Source: Enoplolaimus lenunculus (Eukaryota; Nematoda; Enoplea; Enoplida; Thoracostomopsidae). From it: a stretch of DNA of 64,000 nt. The position numbers and the translations under genes are program-made. Location of the stretch: the NCBI GenBank assembly GCA_030248215.1, contig JASANG010002074.1, positions 88,664 to 152,663 of the forward strand, written 5' to 3'. The notes below the pieces were generated by a model. It was given only the letters and a program-made list of their open reading frames with translations. It ran no database searches and was not told the DNA's origin. This document shows positions 25,001 through 33,155 of this stretch, in pieces. The number at the start of each line of letters is the position of its first letter. Within the stretch, counting starts at the first letter, position 1.

Positions 25001-28000
25001 AAACAAATCAAACAGGCTTTTTCGAAGATATCTATCTACCAGTGTGAAGAATTTATTGAACCCTTTCTCACATGAATATTTGCCATTTCTTAAATTTCAT
25101 GCCGCCGGCATTTGAATTGCAGCCTCTCTGGTGTGAAACATTAACCAAAACCACTCTGCTATAGAAGCTTGACGCTCAAGCCCAAGGGGGCTCTAATGTC
25201 TTGTGGAATACTGCATATTATATATGTACTACTTCATGTATACAGATTACACTAAAGTTCCTCATAGTGCAATTCGGTTCAACAGAATTAACGCAAAAAA
25301 ATCTCTTATAAAATTCAGTTTTGATGCTTACTGTAGTGACCCGAATAATAAGGCGGTCTCCATTTTGAGTCCCAATCAATAGGAGTTCGAATGCCTAATA
25401 ATAAGAGTCCGTAAAAGGGTAAACAGTACCAAGCTTACGAGCGACATTAAAAGTTCTGAAGGGGAGTCCGAAAATTATTCTAAACGGACTGAGTTTTTCT
25501 GGTTGTCCTCTGGTCACATGAATATATTAGTCTACCCTCACATAAGTATACTACAGGTATGTTAAAGCACTTACCTTTGATCTGTAGTTTTCTGGTGTTT
25601 GCGCGTTCCATTCTTCGAAGTTTTGCCCTGGAACCAGTTAAAAGAATATTGAACGGTTGTCAAACTATGCTTAATACCAAGTGCTGAGTTGGACCAAAAT
25701 GAGCCTGAGTTGGACCAAAATGAGCCTGAGTTGGACCAAAATGAGCCTGAGTTGGACCAAAATGAGCCTGAGTTGGACCAAAATGAGCCTGAGTTGGACC
25801 AAAATGAGCCTGAGTGGGACCAAAATGAGCCTGAGTTGGACCAAAATGAGCCTGAGTTGGACCAAAATGAGCCTGAGTTGGACCAAAATGAGCCTGAGTT
25901 GGACCAAAATGAGCCTGAGTTGGACCAAAATGAGCCTGAGTTGGACCAAAATGAGCCTGAGTTGGACCAAAATGAGCCTACGAACCACCGTATGTTTTAG
26001 TGAGTAGATGCATGTAAAGGTGTTAAGCGATAACTCTAAACGGATTTGCGGCGCAGCAGCCATGGAGACACCGGCGCCCACCTGTTGCGCAAATTTTGAA
26101 TACGAGCTAAAATAGAAAGGAAATTTACATGAAAATTGGTAAGGTCTTGGCTTACAAATTAGGGGCGCATAGTTTTCTTCAGGACTTACGCTTAAGCTTT
26201 GGCCTATTTTTTCCTTAGACTTAGGCTTAGGCTTAGAAATATGCTTATCTTTACACTACAGCCTAGCTTAAGCTTAGGAATATGCTTATCGTACACCTGA
26301 GACTTAGCTTGAGGCTTAGGAATACGGTTATTCATACACTTAGGCTTAGTTTTAGGCTTAAGGTTGAGAACATGTCTATACACTGTTTACGGATGTCATA
26401 TTTGGTGTCCCAACGTATGTGCTCCCGATTTTTGAATCAGCTGCTAAGCCGTCGAAACGGGCGCTGTTTGAGCAAATCATAGCAATCTCAAACTGAAAAT
26501 TTAATGCAAAGTACTGTAAAGAAATGAGCGAAAAGAATAAACAAACGTTTTGTCTCGGTGCTACAAACAGCTGGCAGTAAAAACACCGCCCGTAGCAACT
26601 TACCTCACTGCTTGGAGATTTTGAATTTGTTTGCTTGATGTGTCCTGCAAAAGATAACAAACAAGTTGAACGCGGAAATATTTTGTAAAAGTGAAACATT
26701 CTGTTAACTTAAAAATGGCATACAATACTTTGTCAGCGAACATCAGTGTGGTGACTGGAGAGTATTTAGAGGCTACCCAAAGTCAAGGTGAGGTCCCCCA
26801 AAGTCGATGTGTGGGGCACAAAAGTAAATAAGGCATCCACCCGCCCAGAGTTTTGATGTTCGTGCAAATGTGCTGACGGACTCAAAGATAACAAGGTATT
26901 TGATATGATAAGTACAGGTATACATAAAATATATTGCTAACATTAAATGTAATGACATCAGGGTACAACATGAGGTCTGTCTCCGGCTCCGGCTCCGGCA
27001 GAAAATCGGCCTCCGGCTCCGGCTCCGGTACAATTTTTGCCGGAGGTTCCGGCTATTTCGGTAGTACAAATGTTGCAGAATTTAACAAAATTTCTCTGTT
27101 TAGTGTGTTTCGATTTACTTTTGTCACAAGTTTCAGAAAAGAATTTCCGAAATTGTCCAGAAAATTAACGTAAAACCAAATAACTTAACAACATATTGCA
27201 GATATTGGCTAAAATTAACCAATTAATCATCATCTTTACTACATAATTTCGCCTCACCTCCGGCTCCGGCAAGTTTCGTTGACCTCCGTCTCCGGCTCCG
27301 GTTTCGGTATTTTTCACCTCCGGTTGCACCCTGAATGACATGGATCTGGTGGAACCGTTTGGATCAAAGAGAATCAGTTTAAAATAATTTAGTGAGCGCA
27401 GAGAGCGAGAAGCCATCCATAGTTTTAGCATTGATCCCAGTGTAAAAAATTAGTTCGGAGCGGACCCGCTGAGAAAATATGTATTATGCGCATAAAAATG
27501 GTTTGGAGACCTACACACAAAATAAATTGTCTCATTCAAGAATACTGTCAGAAATTTAAGACAAACGTCTTTAATTCAGACTCCAGACATATATGTCTTG
27601 AATTCAAGACTTTTATTTCTTAAAATTTCAGAAATATTTGTCCGAAATTTTTTACACTTAAATGTCTTAATCTTAAGACTTTGTTTCATGAACGATTAAG
27701 ACAAATAATTTTGAAATATAACATAAATATTTCTGAAATAAAACACAGATTTGTGAGTGACAACTGACTTTAAAAGTGGGGGGTAAAGCTCAATCAAGTA
27801 CCTTTTATAACCTAAGATACGATCAAGACGTTAACTTTAGGTTGGGGGGACATTGAGCTCAAATATCTTTGAAACTGCCCCCAAAATGTGATGGGTTTCT
27901 CATTTGGGGCTATGGGGGAGCTATGGACGCCATTAACAAGCGTGAAACTTTTCACAAAGTTTTGCTGTAAAAATTCCGAAAATGGGGCAAATTCGAGCGA

Positions 28001-30336
28001 AACGCAAAAGTTTGTTTGTGTTTTTATATATCGAACAGTTGAAATCGCGTTTAACTTAAAATTTTAACACTCAGCATGCTTAAATACTGTGCGAATCGAC
28101 ATCGTAAGGAACTTGCGCAATTTTAATAGACATTGTCACCATTCTAAATTCTAAAAATTTATACAACTTTCATTTGATGAAATTTGTTGTTTTATTTTAA
28201 TAAATATAACCCTTTCTGTACGAGCAATACACACACTGTGGCAAGTGTTTAACATTTATAACATATACGCGCAATGCAAAATCTCCACAAGACGTGTGAG
28301 AGCCTAGTCGGGCTCGAGCGTCAAGCTCCTATAGCTCAGTGGTCATCGTAAACGCCTCCCAACCTTGAGACTGGGGATCGAATCCGACCTCGAAGTTGCA
28401 CCTCATGTTAAATTGCAAATATTCCAGTGAGAAAGGGTTAAAGCACGTAAATGGCCTCTCAGAATATAATTATTAAAGATAATAAAATTTCAGTGCCTTC
28501 ACCATCATTTCAAAGCACTTCCTTCCACCCACCATTCATAATTTTTTCGTTCTGAACATTGTGTTTTTCTTTATTGTGACTTCTATGCTTTGAATTTGAC
28601 CTGAAAATGAGTGCGCATTCTACAATAAGCACTCCCAAGCATGGAAGATAATGCCGGTAATATATACATTCAATGCAAATGACAACTTTGCAAGCATAAT
28701 TTGCCTCTCCACGTCCACACATCAACCAACTGAGTGAAACGATAGCAGATGAGACCGAGGCTTACGTTTACACTTTACGCTCAGGCTGATACTCAGGTTT
28801 AGGTTTAGGCGTAGAAATATCTTTCTGCTACTGTTACGGCAATCAAAGTAACACTGGCCATTTTCGATTAATATATCCTGTAAATTCCAGTGAGTTGATT
28901 AATCAATTCAGAGAGAGAATTAGTTATTTTTGATCATTTCTGAGTTAATAGCATTAAATATCAATCACTCTGAACTTGCTTGATTCCGGGTGAGTTGATT
29001 AATTAACTCAGAATGAGTTAATCCAATTCAGAATTCAAAATTCTGAAAGACCTAATTTAGAGCTCCGGCTTCTAAGTGGATTCAACTCATTCTCGAATTA
29101 AAATCAACTCACTGGAATTTACAGTGATACTAATGACCACACCAAAACGCATTGAACTGAATTTGTGAATACATAGAATAGGGCTGACAGTTTTCAACCA
29201 ATTCGTGATTATAAGACTCTACAAAACGTTAAGGTCGGCATTTGCAGCAAAACGGCAGCCGATTTACCTTTCTCGTGTTTGTTTGGAATCGTACGTTTGA
29301 TGTTTGCTCAACCGATTTGAGCTTGAATCTCGATTTCTGTTCGGTTTCTGCTGAAAATAACGTTACAACGTTTCGCTTCAAACGCGTAGTCACAGAAGGG
29401 AATATGCGGGCGTTGTTCCTCTATTCATAAACCAACAATATTTTGAGACTGTTGCAAAGGAACACTGTAAATTGCAATGAGTTAATTAATTAACTCAGAC
29501 GGAAAGTTAATTATTTCTGAGTTAATAACAATACACTTTAACTCACTCTGAGTTGACTTGATTCTCACTGTGAGTTGAGTTCGCTCTGGGTGAGTTGATT
29601 AATTCACTCAGAATGAATTCAATCAACTCAAAATTCTGAGTTCTGATAGTCCTAACTCAGATTGAGTGATTCAACTCATTCTTAGTTAAAATCAACTCAC
29701 TAAGATTTACAGTGAATTTAATACTAAAATTATGTCGCGGTTCATGCTCAATTCGCTCACGATTTATTTCGTATTTCTACTTTTAAATTGTTATCAATTG
29801 ATATAAAGTTTGCTGTTGACTCATTTCGCACTAGCAGTAATGGATTCTTAAATTTTAAGCAATATTGAACTTGCTGCACCATCATTTTTCTTTCGTTTAA
29901 CCAAATTCGTACTTAGCCACAGGTGGGTCCATAGGGTGCTCGGCTACTCTACAAATCTTTTACTTTTACATCCTACACTGCATAAAGATGCGAGTCAAAT
30001 TGACTCTTTCCGAAATAGGCTTTTCGGGACTGCACAAACTGAGTCAAATTCGACTCCGCCTGAGTCAAATTTGACTCACTGAGCGACTCGGGTGTAGTCG
30101 AATTTGACTCTGGCAGAGTCGAATTTGACTCAGTTTGTGTAGTCCGTAAAAGCCTATTTCGTAACGTCAATTTGACTCACCATTTTTTTGCTGTGTAGAA
30201 AACATGTTCATCGGAATGCTTGCTTGGTCCCTCTATCACTGCGCGTTCAGGTGACTATATGGAGAATCAATCCGTTTGTTTGTGAGCTCACCTTCGCCTC
30301 TGAATGATATTTGTTGCGAGAAGATCGATCTGCCAT
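4098..30336 (-). CDS. DYNC2I1: Dynein-2 intermediate chain 1 (WDR60), 27 exons
   Basis: Subunit of cytoplasmic dynein-2, the retrograde motor of intraflagellar transport in cilia. Exons (high to low): 30336-30292, 29350-29268, 28600-28533, 26644-26604, 26081-26042 (tentative), 25627-25575, 24170-24036, 22757-22662, 22364-22302, 21473-21249, 20643-20532, 19663-19560, 17819-17648, 16602-16532, 15069-15014, 13010-12935, 12182-12077, 11966-11886, 11234-11171, 10518-10484, 9476-9278, 8781-8682, 7815-7714, 7160-7115, 6226-6031, 4741-4675, 4205-4098. These sum to 2544 nt, 847 residues, with GT-AG borders and compatible phases throughout. Family marks: a basic N-terminus; twin acidic YEDDFE motifs in exons 7 and 8; DNVDREIQLEDIE in exon 11, matching human DNVERDIQTEEIE; TCCC in exon 16; then WD blades (SDGSICAWDL, STDGTIVIW, VGTSSGTVCILD, NNILALWDLKQS). 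Human WDR60 is 1066 residues; the N-terminal region is shorter here. The ATG at 30336 opens exon 1, but an upstream 5' exon is not excluded. Confidence 0.5.
4983..5139. mobile_element. MITE family M2, left end truncated
   Basis: M2 is defined by termini GGCCCATGTTACTTTTAGG, the phrase ACCCACCAGAAACC and TTAGGC/CCTAAG runs. This copy keeps the right end (AGTAACATGGGCC). Confidence 0.5.
5298..5706. mobile_element. MITE M2 copy interrupted by an M3 element
   Basis: Left end GGCCCATGTTACTTTTAAGG, right end AAAAGTAACATCAGCC. The M3 insertion at 5442-5652 splits it, so this M2 copy is the older of the two. Confidence 0.5.
5442..5652. mobile_element. Palindromic MITE family M3 nested in M2
   Basis: M3 is defined by termini CACTGCAAAAAATGGTGAGT and a near-complete palindrome rich in GAGTCAAATTGACTC. 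It is flanked here by a TA duplication (5440-5441, 5653-5654). Confidence 0.5.
6299..6550. mobile_element. MITE M2 with triplicated left end
   Basis: Three consecutive copies of a roughly 31-bp left terminus (GGCYCATGTTACTTTAAG...) precede the body; right end AAAAGTAACATTGGCC. Confidence 0.5.
6697..6874. mobile_element. MITE M1 copy, well preserved
   Basis: Complete matching termini GGCCCATGTAAAGATCAGG and CTGTTCTTTACATTGGCC, with TTAGGC runs. Confidence 0.5.
7443..7660. mobile_element. MITE M2 copy
   Basis: GGCCAGTGTTACTTTTAGGG left end; ACCCACCAAAAACC and GGCCCTAAAAGGAACATG at the right. Confidence 0.5.
7873..7996. mobile_element. MITE M2, right half
   Basis: Seven CCTAAG units, then ACCCACCAGAAAAC and a decayed terminus GTTAAAGTAAAATGGCC. 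Confidence 0.5.
8800..8851. mobile_element. M2 fragment
   Basis: TTTAGGCTTAGG followed by CTCAGTAACATTGGG; about 20 bases from the acceptor of DYNC2I1 exon 22. Confidence 0.5.
8936..9066. mobile_element. Inverted-repeat element M9
   Basis: M9 has termini like GGCCCGTAGCCAAGG / TGGCTACGGGCC and an internal TTTTCAACCTTGCTTG...TTGAAAACCCTTG. This copy runs from CCGGTCCAGTAGCCAAGG to CTGGACGGGCC. A related fragment is at about 8200-8275. Confidence 0.5.
9808..10041. repeat. 31-bp GC-rich tandem repeat, 7 copies plus a partial
   Basis: Unit starts GTGACGGACGGCGCCGTACG; GGCGCC is its palindromic centre. Copies are nearly identical, suggesting recent expansion, and GC content is far above the surroundings. 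It sits in the intron between DYNC2I1 exons 20 and 21. Overlapping open frames on the minus strand are repeat artefacts. Confidence 0.5.
10739..10829. mobile_element. Short MITE M1 deletion derivative
   Basis: Both termini are present (CCATGTAAAGATCAGGGGCG, CTAGACATTGGAC) but the hexamer core is nearly gone. Confidence 0.5.
11047..11148. mobile_element. Half of an M3 element
   Basis: Left arm only, starting CACTGCAAAAAATGGTGAGT; ends about 22 bases from the donor side of DYNC2I1 exon 19. Confidence 0.5.
11660..11866. mobile_element. M3 element
   Basis: Both arms of the GACTC palindrome, TA on each side. Its right end is 20 bases from exon 18 of DYNC2I1. Confidence 0.5.
12391..12825. mobile_element. 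MITE family M5, complete
   Basis: M5 is defined by termini TACTGTAGTGACCCGAATAA and an internal CTAATAAGAGTCC...GGAGAGGCCAAA. Both ends are present, with TA target sites. Confidence 0.5.
13230..13392. mobile_element. M9 element, reverse orientation
   Basis: Contains AGCTCACCTTGCTAGGGGGGC and, further in, GAGCAAGGTTAAAAATTTTC; the other end reads CCTGGCTACCGGC. Confidence 0.5.
13485..13672. mobile_element. MITE M1 copy, reverse orientation
   Basis: GGCCAATGTAAAGAACAGGG start, CCCTGATCTTTACATTTG end, CCTAAG hexamers inside. Confidence 0.5.
13840..14455 (-). mobile_element. Single fold-back arm plus degenerate 18-bp satellite
   Basis: 13840-13990 matches the arm at 51911-52092. 13996-14455 is a decayed array of about 25 units related to the unit at 47-51 kb, in opposite orientation (CAACCGTTGGGGTGAAAC). 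It lies in the intron between DYNC2I1 exons 15 and 16. Open frames across it on both strands come from the repeat. Confidence 0.5.
14580..14842. repeat. Direct duplication of about 84 bp
   Basis: 14580-14663 and 14758-14842 are diverged copies of one another (both contain CACTTGTTTG and end AACTAAAGAGGT). Confidence 0.5.
15014..15069 (-). CDS. DYNC2I1: DYNC2I1 exon 15, acceptor inside a MITE end
   Basis: This 56-nt exon encodes ALVSMCVLDSFGNTGTLI plus two bases and joins exon 16 (LLACEEAATCCC) in phase. It aligns with human [22 protein letters not shown]. The CAG acceptor (15072-15070) is the first three bases of the inverted-repeat element at 15070-15424. About a dozen residues present in the human protein just upstream are missing, as if the original exon start had been lost when the element inserted. 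Confidence 0.5.
15070..15424. mobile_element. Inverted-repeat element M10 abutting exon 15
   Basis: Ends CTGGGTTTCCGAAACCTCAC (left) and, on the complement of the right, CTGGTTTTCAGAAATCTTAC; both continue into TTAAGTA repeats. Its first base is adjacent to DYNC2I1 exon 15. Confidence 0.5.
16309..16525. mobile_element. M9 element, diverged
   Basis: GGGCCACAACCAGG at one end, AACCTCGCTTGCAAATCTTTG inside (at 16420-16440), GAGCTTGCTAACGGCC at the other end, 7 bases from exon 14. Confidence 0.5.
17434..17591. mobile_element. M9 element, best preserved
   Basis: GGCCCGTAGCCAAGGTGGGG to GAGCTGGCTACGGGCC; the termini are near-perfect inverted repeats. Confidence 0.5.
18272..18458. mobile_element. 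M3 element
   Basis: TA-flanked, CACTGCAAAAGATGGTGAGT to CCATTTTTTGCCGTG; GACTC palindrome complete. Confidence 0.5.
19207..19552. mobile_element. M8-related element abutting exon 12
   Basis: Ends ATGCGGGATTCACGTTACCA and, on the complement of the right end, TATGTGGGGTTCACGTTACC; roughly 36-bp termini. The right end lies about 8 bases from the end of DYNC2I1 exon 12 (19560). Confidence 0.5.
19813..20238. mobile_element. MITE M1 with expanded TTAGGC core
   Basis: Longest M1 copy here. Eight or so blocks of TTAGGC repeats separated by ATATGCTCATTCTTACGC. It lies between exons 12 and 11 of DYNC2I1. Long overlapping open frames (up to 150 codons) follow from the hexamer. Confidence 0.5.
20670..20914. 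mobile_element. MITE M2 copy, both ends
   Basis: GGCCAGTGTTACTTTTAGGG start, GGCCCTAAAAGTAACATGGG end; 26 bases from DYNC2I1 exon 11. Confidence 0.5.
21075..21186. mobile_element. MITE M2, right half
   Basis: AAGCCTAAGCC runs, ACACACCAGAAACCTGG, AAAGTAACATGG end. Followed by the same AGTATGAAATATGTCATC phrase seen (inverted) in the 23.2-23.9 kb tandem array. Confidence 0.5.
21529..21975. mobile_element. MITE M5, complete
   Basis: TACTGTATTGACCCGAATAA to TTATTCGGGTCACTACAGTA, between exons 10 and 9 of DYNC2I1. Confidence 0.5.
22385..22490. mobile_element. M8 fragment
   Basis: AATGCGGGATTGGCGGTTAT and the phrase CGGTTTGTTCCATGTGGATT, shared with 180-230. Confidence 0.5.
22662..24170 (-). CDS. 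DYNC2I1: DYNC2I1 exons 7 and 8, acidic twin motif
   Basis: Exon 7 (24170-24036, 45 codons) ends GYDYEDDFE. Exon 8 (22757-22662, 32 codons) begins DYEDDFESDEEED. The repeated acidic motif either side of the intron is a hallmark of the WDR60 N-terminal region, which binds dynein light chains. The intron between them holds a five-fold tandem amplification of a MITE end (23245-23945). Confidence 0.5.
23245..23945 (+). repeat. 141-bp tandem amplification of an M2 element end, 5 copies
   Basis: Successive CATGTTACTTTAAG ends start near 23263, 23411, 23551, 23692 and 23833. Each unit joins an M2 terminus to a TTAGGC/CCTAAG run and the phrase GATGACATATTTCATACT. A 255-codon open frame here is produced by the repeat. 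Confidence 0.5.
25061..25230 (-). mobile_element. tRNA-like short element, reverse, diverged
   Basis: Reads on the minus strand like the elements at 28210 and 31306: ACAAGACATTAGAGCC, GCTCAAGCG-type head, and terminal GTGAGAAAGGG. No TTAA is preserved (TGAA outside). Confidence 0.5.
25329..25428. mobile_element. M5 fragment, left end
   Basis: TACTGTAGTGACCCGAATAA followed by about 80 bases of the M5 body, then unrelated sequence. Confidence 0.5.
25684..25978. repeat. 21-bp tandem repeat, about 14 copies
   Basis: Unit GAGTTGGACCAAAATGAGCC plus T, almost perfect. It lies in the intron between tentative exon 5 and exon 6 of DYNC2I1. The unit is a multiple of three, so several frames stay open; no coding role is inferred. 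Confidence 0.5.
26042..26081 (-). CDS. DYNC2I1: DYNC2I1 exon 5 (tentative)
   Basis: Exon 4 ends in phase 0, while exon 6 begins with the last two bases of a codon, so a coding segment of length 1 mod 3 is needed between them. This 40-nt segment follows a good acceptor (CAACAG) and restores phase, reading VGAGVSMAAAPQI. Its donor (GTTTAG) is weak. A 10-nt alternative ending at GTGTCT in the same segment would also fit. A transcript would decide. Confidence 0.5.
26200..26395. mobile_element. Decayed M1-like fragment
   Basis: CTTAAGCTTTGGCCTATTTT and several TTAGGC runs; termini are not convincing. Confidence 0.5.
26959..27333. mobile_element. MITE family M6 (CCGG-rich)
   Basis: M6 is defined by termini CAGGGTGCAACCGGA and GGCTCCGGCTCCGG runs that are inverted in the two halves. 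Here CAGGGTACAACATGAGG to CCTCCGGTTGCACCCTG. Confidence 0.5.
28210..28437 (+). mobile_element. tRNA-like short element with piggyBac-type ends
   Basis: Starts CCCTTTCTGTACG after ATAA and ends GTGAGAAAGGG before TTAA. Inside are an A-box-like TAGCTCAGTGGTC (28333) and a B-box-like GGGATCGAATCC. It lies between DYNC2I1 exons 3 and 4. Confidence 0.5.
28755..28860. mobile_element. Decayed M2 fragment
   Basis: Hexamer-like GGTTTAGGTTTAGGC, then CTACTGTTACGGCAATCAAA and AGTAACACTGGCC. Confidence 0.5.
28878..29126. mobile_element. Palindromic MITE family M4
   Basis: M4 is defined by CTGTAAATTCCAGTGAGTTG and its inverted copy, with AATTAACTCAGA repeats throughout. First of two copies between DYNC2I1 exons 2 and 3 or beside exon 2. 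Confidence 0.5.
29464..29714. mobile_element. Palindromic MITE M4, second copy
   Basis: CACTGTAAATTGCAATGAGT to AACTCACTAAGATTTACAGTG in the intron between DYNC2I1 exons 1 and 2. Confidence 0.5.
29976..30195. mobile_element. M3 element near DYNC2I1 exon 1
   Basis: TA-flanked, CACTGCATAAAGATGCGAGT to ACCATTTTTTTGCTGTG; about 95 bases from the exon 1 donor. Confidence 0.5.
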
Positions 30337-30741
30337 TATCTTCGACGGCTGGTACGAAATCGATATATATGTACAATAGAAATGAAACAAACTAAAATAC
30401 TATCAATAGCTTACCAATTTACGCAACCTCTCAGTTGCCTAGAGATATATTTACGGAGTATATTTGTGGTCGTCAATGCCAAACATGATCAATCTTAGAC
30501 CGTTGTTAACTAAATTCGTTGTCATATTCTGAGTCTTTTATATACTCGTGATGAACATCGTGCTCTTCTTCTACTTTGATACGAATCATAAAAAATTCGA
30601 ACCCTTTTGTCAGAAGGTCTAGAGTCAGGTTAAGTTTTAGACTATTTTTTGCTTGGGATTAGCTAGGCTTAGCCTCAGTTATAGACTTATCTTTACACTG
30701 AGGCTAGACATGGGTTTAGGAATATGCTTTTACCTATATTT
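30337..30741. other. Upstream region of DYNC2I1
   Basis: Would hold the DYNC2I1 promoter. No TATA or other motif stands out. 30620-30735 is an M1-like fragment (TTTTAGACTATTTTTTGC, TTAGGCTTAGCC). Confidence 0.5.
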
Positions 30742-31082
30742 CAGGGTGCAACCGGATGTGAACAATGTCGGAGCCGGAGGTCAACGAAATTTGCCGGAGC
30801 CGGAGGTGAGGCGAAGTTAGGTAGTAAGGACGATGGTTAACTAGTTATTTTTAGCCAATATCTGCAATATGTTGTTAATTTGTTTGGTTTTAGGCTAATT
30901 TTCTGCGAATTTTCGGACAAAAGAAAAAGGAAACGCGTTCAAACAGATAAATTTTACAACATTATGCAAAATGTTGCTGCCGAAATTGCCGGAATCTCCG
31001 GCAAAAATTTTACCGGAGTCGGAGCGGAAGCCGGAGGCTGATGTTCTGCCTGAGGCGGAGGCAGACCTCCAGTTGCACCCTG
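30742..31082. mobile_element. MITE M6 copy
   Basis: CAGGGTGCAACCGGATGTG to CTCCAGTTGCACCCTG; GGAGCCGGAGG runs in inverted arrangement. Confidence 0.5.
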
Positions 31083-31305
31083 CTACATTTACATTCCTCA
31101 AAGTAGCAGTAGCTTGTTTCCAAACTCTAAAACGAATAATCTTGTTTTTGGGGGGAAGCGGTGTTACAGAAGGTGTATTTCAATTGTTTTAAGGAATTTT
31201 AACTCGACATAGCACTCGTTATGAGCATAGAAATATTTATTTTTAAAATATTAAATATTTCCTGTAACTGACTGAATTCCTCAGTTTCAAAAATAACGAT
31301 TTTAA

Positions 31306-31564
31306 CCCCTTCTATGAGTGGTCCATAGGCAACTCAGCGCAGTGTAAATACGTTAAATAATGTATATCGCACAGTGTTTAATAATTGCAACACGTATACA
31401 TAGTACTAAATCACCACAAGACGTACGAGCCCCCTCGGGCTCGAGCGCCCAGCTCCTATAGCTGGGTGGTGATGGTATCTGCCTCCCACTCCAGTCACTG
31501 GAGTTCGAATCCTAGCATAAAAGTAGGTCTCAGGGGAAATAGAAAATATTCATGTGAGAAAGGG
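31306..31564 (+). mobile_element. tRNA-like short element flanked by TTAA on both sides
   Basis: TTAA (31302-31305), then CCCCTTCTATG, ending GTGAGAAAGGG then TTAA (31565-31568). Carries CTCCTATAGCTGGGTGGT and GGAGTTCGAATCC, tRNA-like A and B boxes. Same family as 28210-28437. Confidence 0.5.
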
Positions 31565-31702
31565 TTAAACCGATCACTGCATATACGATGGTTGTTGATT
31601 TTAGGTTAACTATGGAGTCAAACAACCTATGCTTATTATTGTTCATTCGCAGAATTTTGTAGCATTGCTCAACTGTCTGTTCAGTTTTCAGTATTATACA
31701 CA

Positions 31703-32128
31703 TACTGTAGTAACCCGAATAAGACGAGGGAAAGGAGGATCTCCATTGTGAGTGCCAACCAATACGAGATCCTATTCCTAATAAGAGTTCATAAGAACAG
31801 AGTCCCTAAACCATTGTCCATAAATGTCAATTATTCCTAATTGTAGCGCATAAATGACTCCAGAACCAAATAAAGTTGAGTTCGAAGCTTTAAAACGTTC
31901 TTTAGTTTTGAAAGTAATATTCCAAAGTATATATCACCTTGCATTATCGTTCAGGCCTTTGATGCGAGGCAAAAAACGTTTAATTCAAAGGATAGTTGCA
32001 ATACCAACAGTAACGAAGGGTGGCGGAAGGCGGGTTGAAAATAAATAACAGTCCGTAACCGAATAAGGGGTACCCTCTGGAGAGGCCAAATAAATATCAG
32101 TCCACCTCTTATTCGGGTCACTACAGTG
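31703..32128. mobile_element. MITE M5, complete
   Basis: TACTGTAGTAACCCGAATAA to TTATTCGGGTCACTACAGTG; GGAGAGGCCAAA near the right end as in other copies. Confidence 0.5.
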
Positions 32129-32770
32129 TATATTTATCTGAGTCGGTTATCTATATATTCAAATCATTTCAACATGCATAAATTTATTATTAGTTTCAAA
32201 AGTAGAACCAGAAAAATTCTTTTCGGGCCAGTTCTTTTACATGTATTATATAAATCGAAATACCATACCGTGGGCACGGGAAAACTGGACAGGCCCATTT
32301 CGGGCTAATAGGAAAACGGGACAGCTGAAAATTTTCCAAGGGAAAACGGGAAAACGCTGGATTTAGAACCTGTAAACATGTGTTTACCTGGTCTTCCAGA
32401 AGTTGAAGGGAGGCATGTAGGATCCAAAGACTTTGTATTTAAAGGTTTAGCACTAAGATGTTGTATGGGCTTCTGGCTCGCTGCACCTGTGGGTGGTTCC
32501 ACTATATCTCGTGTGATCCCCATTTATGCGTTTCCTGGGTCCACCACTAATTCCTCTCTAGCAAATCAGGCTTCACAATGTTTTTCCGGTGCCCATTTCT
32601 GAACAATTACTAGTCACAATGGCGCCCACTTTTTCGAGTGGCTCTTAATAAACAGCACAGGATCCGTTTGATGAGTGAATAAATCGAACCTTACAATATT
32701 AAGCTCCAGAGAATGTCGCAGCACTGGATACAACAAATGCGGGCTATATATTGTTCGGGCAGAGTAGGGG
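32129..32770. other. Spacer without a recognised gene
   Basis: Only short open frames (up to 74 codons) with no recognisable product. Confidence 0.5.
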
Positions 32771-33155
32771 CAGGGATCGACCGGATAGTAGTTTTACCGA
32801 ATAATGGAACCGGATAGTAAATTTTATACCAGAATCGGATGTGAACCGGATATAGAATCCATATTTGTACACTGTTGGAAGTATCTGAGTCGTGCAAAAA
32901 TATGCATTTAGGGATTTAAGATTAATTGTATAGCTTGCATTTTTCATTTCATGTCAGTGTCCAGCCTGAACTTGCCCTAAACTGCAGTCGCTGCAAAATA
33001 TCTAGTATTTCGACGTATAAAAAGCAGTTTTTTGATATTTGTAAACAACCTCATCATCCATTATCCGGTAGGTTTATGCCGGATATCGGAGCCGGACACG
33101 GATGTCGGTTTTTTGCCGGATATTGAACCTGAACCGGATATCCGGTAGATCCCTG
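32771..33155. mobile_element. MITE family M7 (ATCCGG-rich)
   Basis: M7 is defined by CAGGGATCGACCGGATA and many TATCCGGT runs. Here CAGGGATCGACCGGATAG to ATATCCGGTAGATCCCTG. Confidence 0.5.

Noticed and set aside
25671-26081. 136-codon frame and overlapping frames
   Set aside because: 21-bp tandem repeat; only 26042-26081 is considered as a possible exon.
28320-28395. Functional tRNA gene
   Set aside because: tRNA-like boxes belong to a dispersed short element with TTAA-type ends, found three times.
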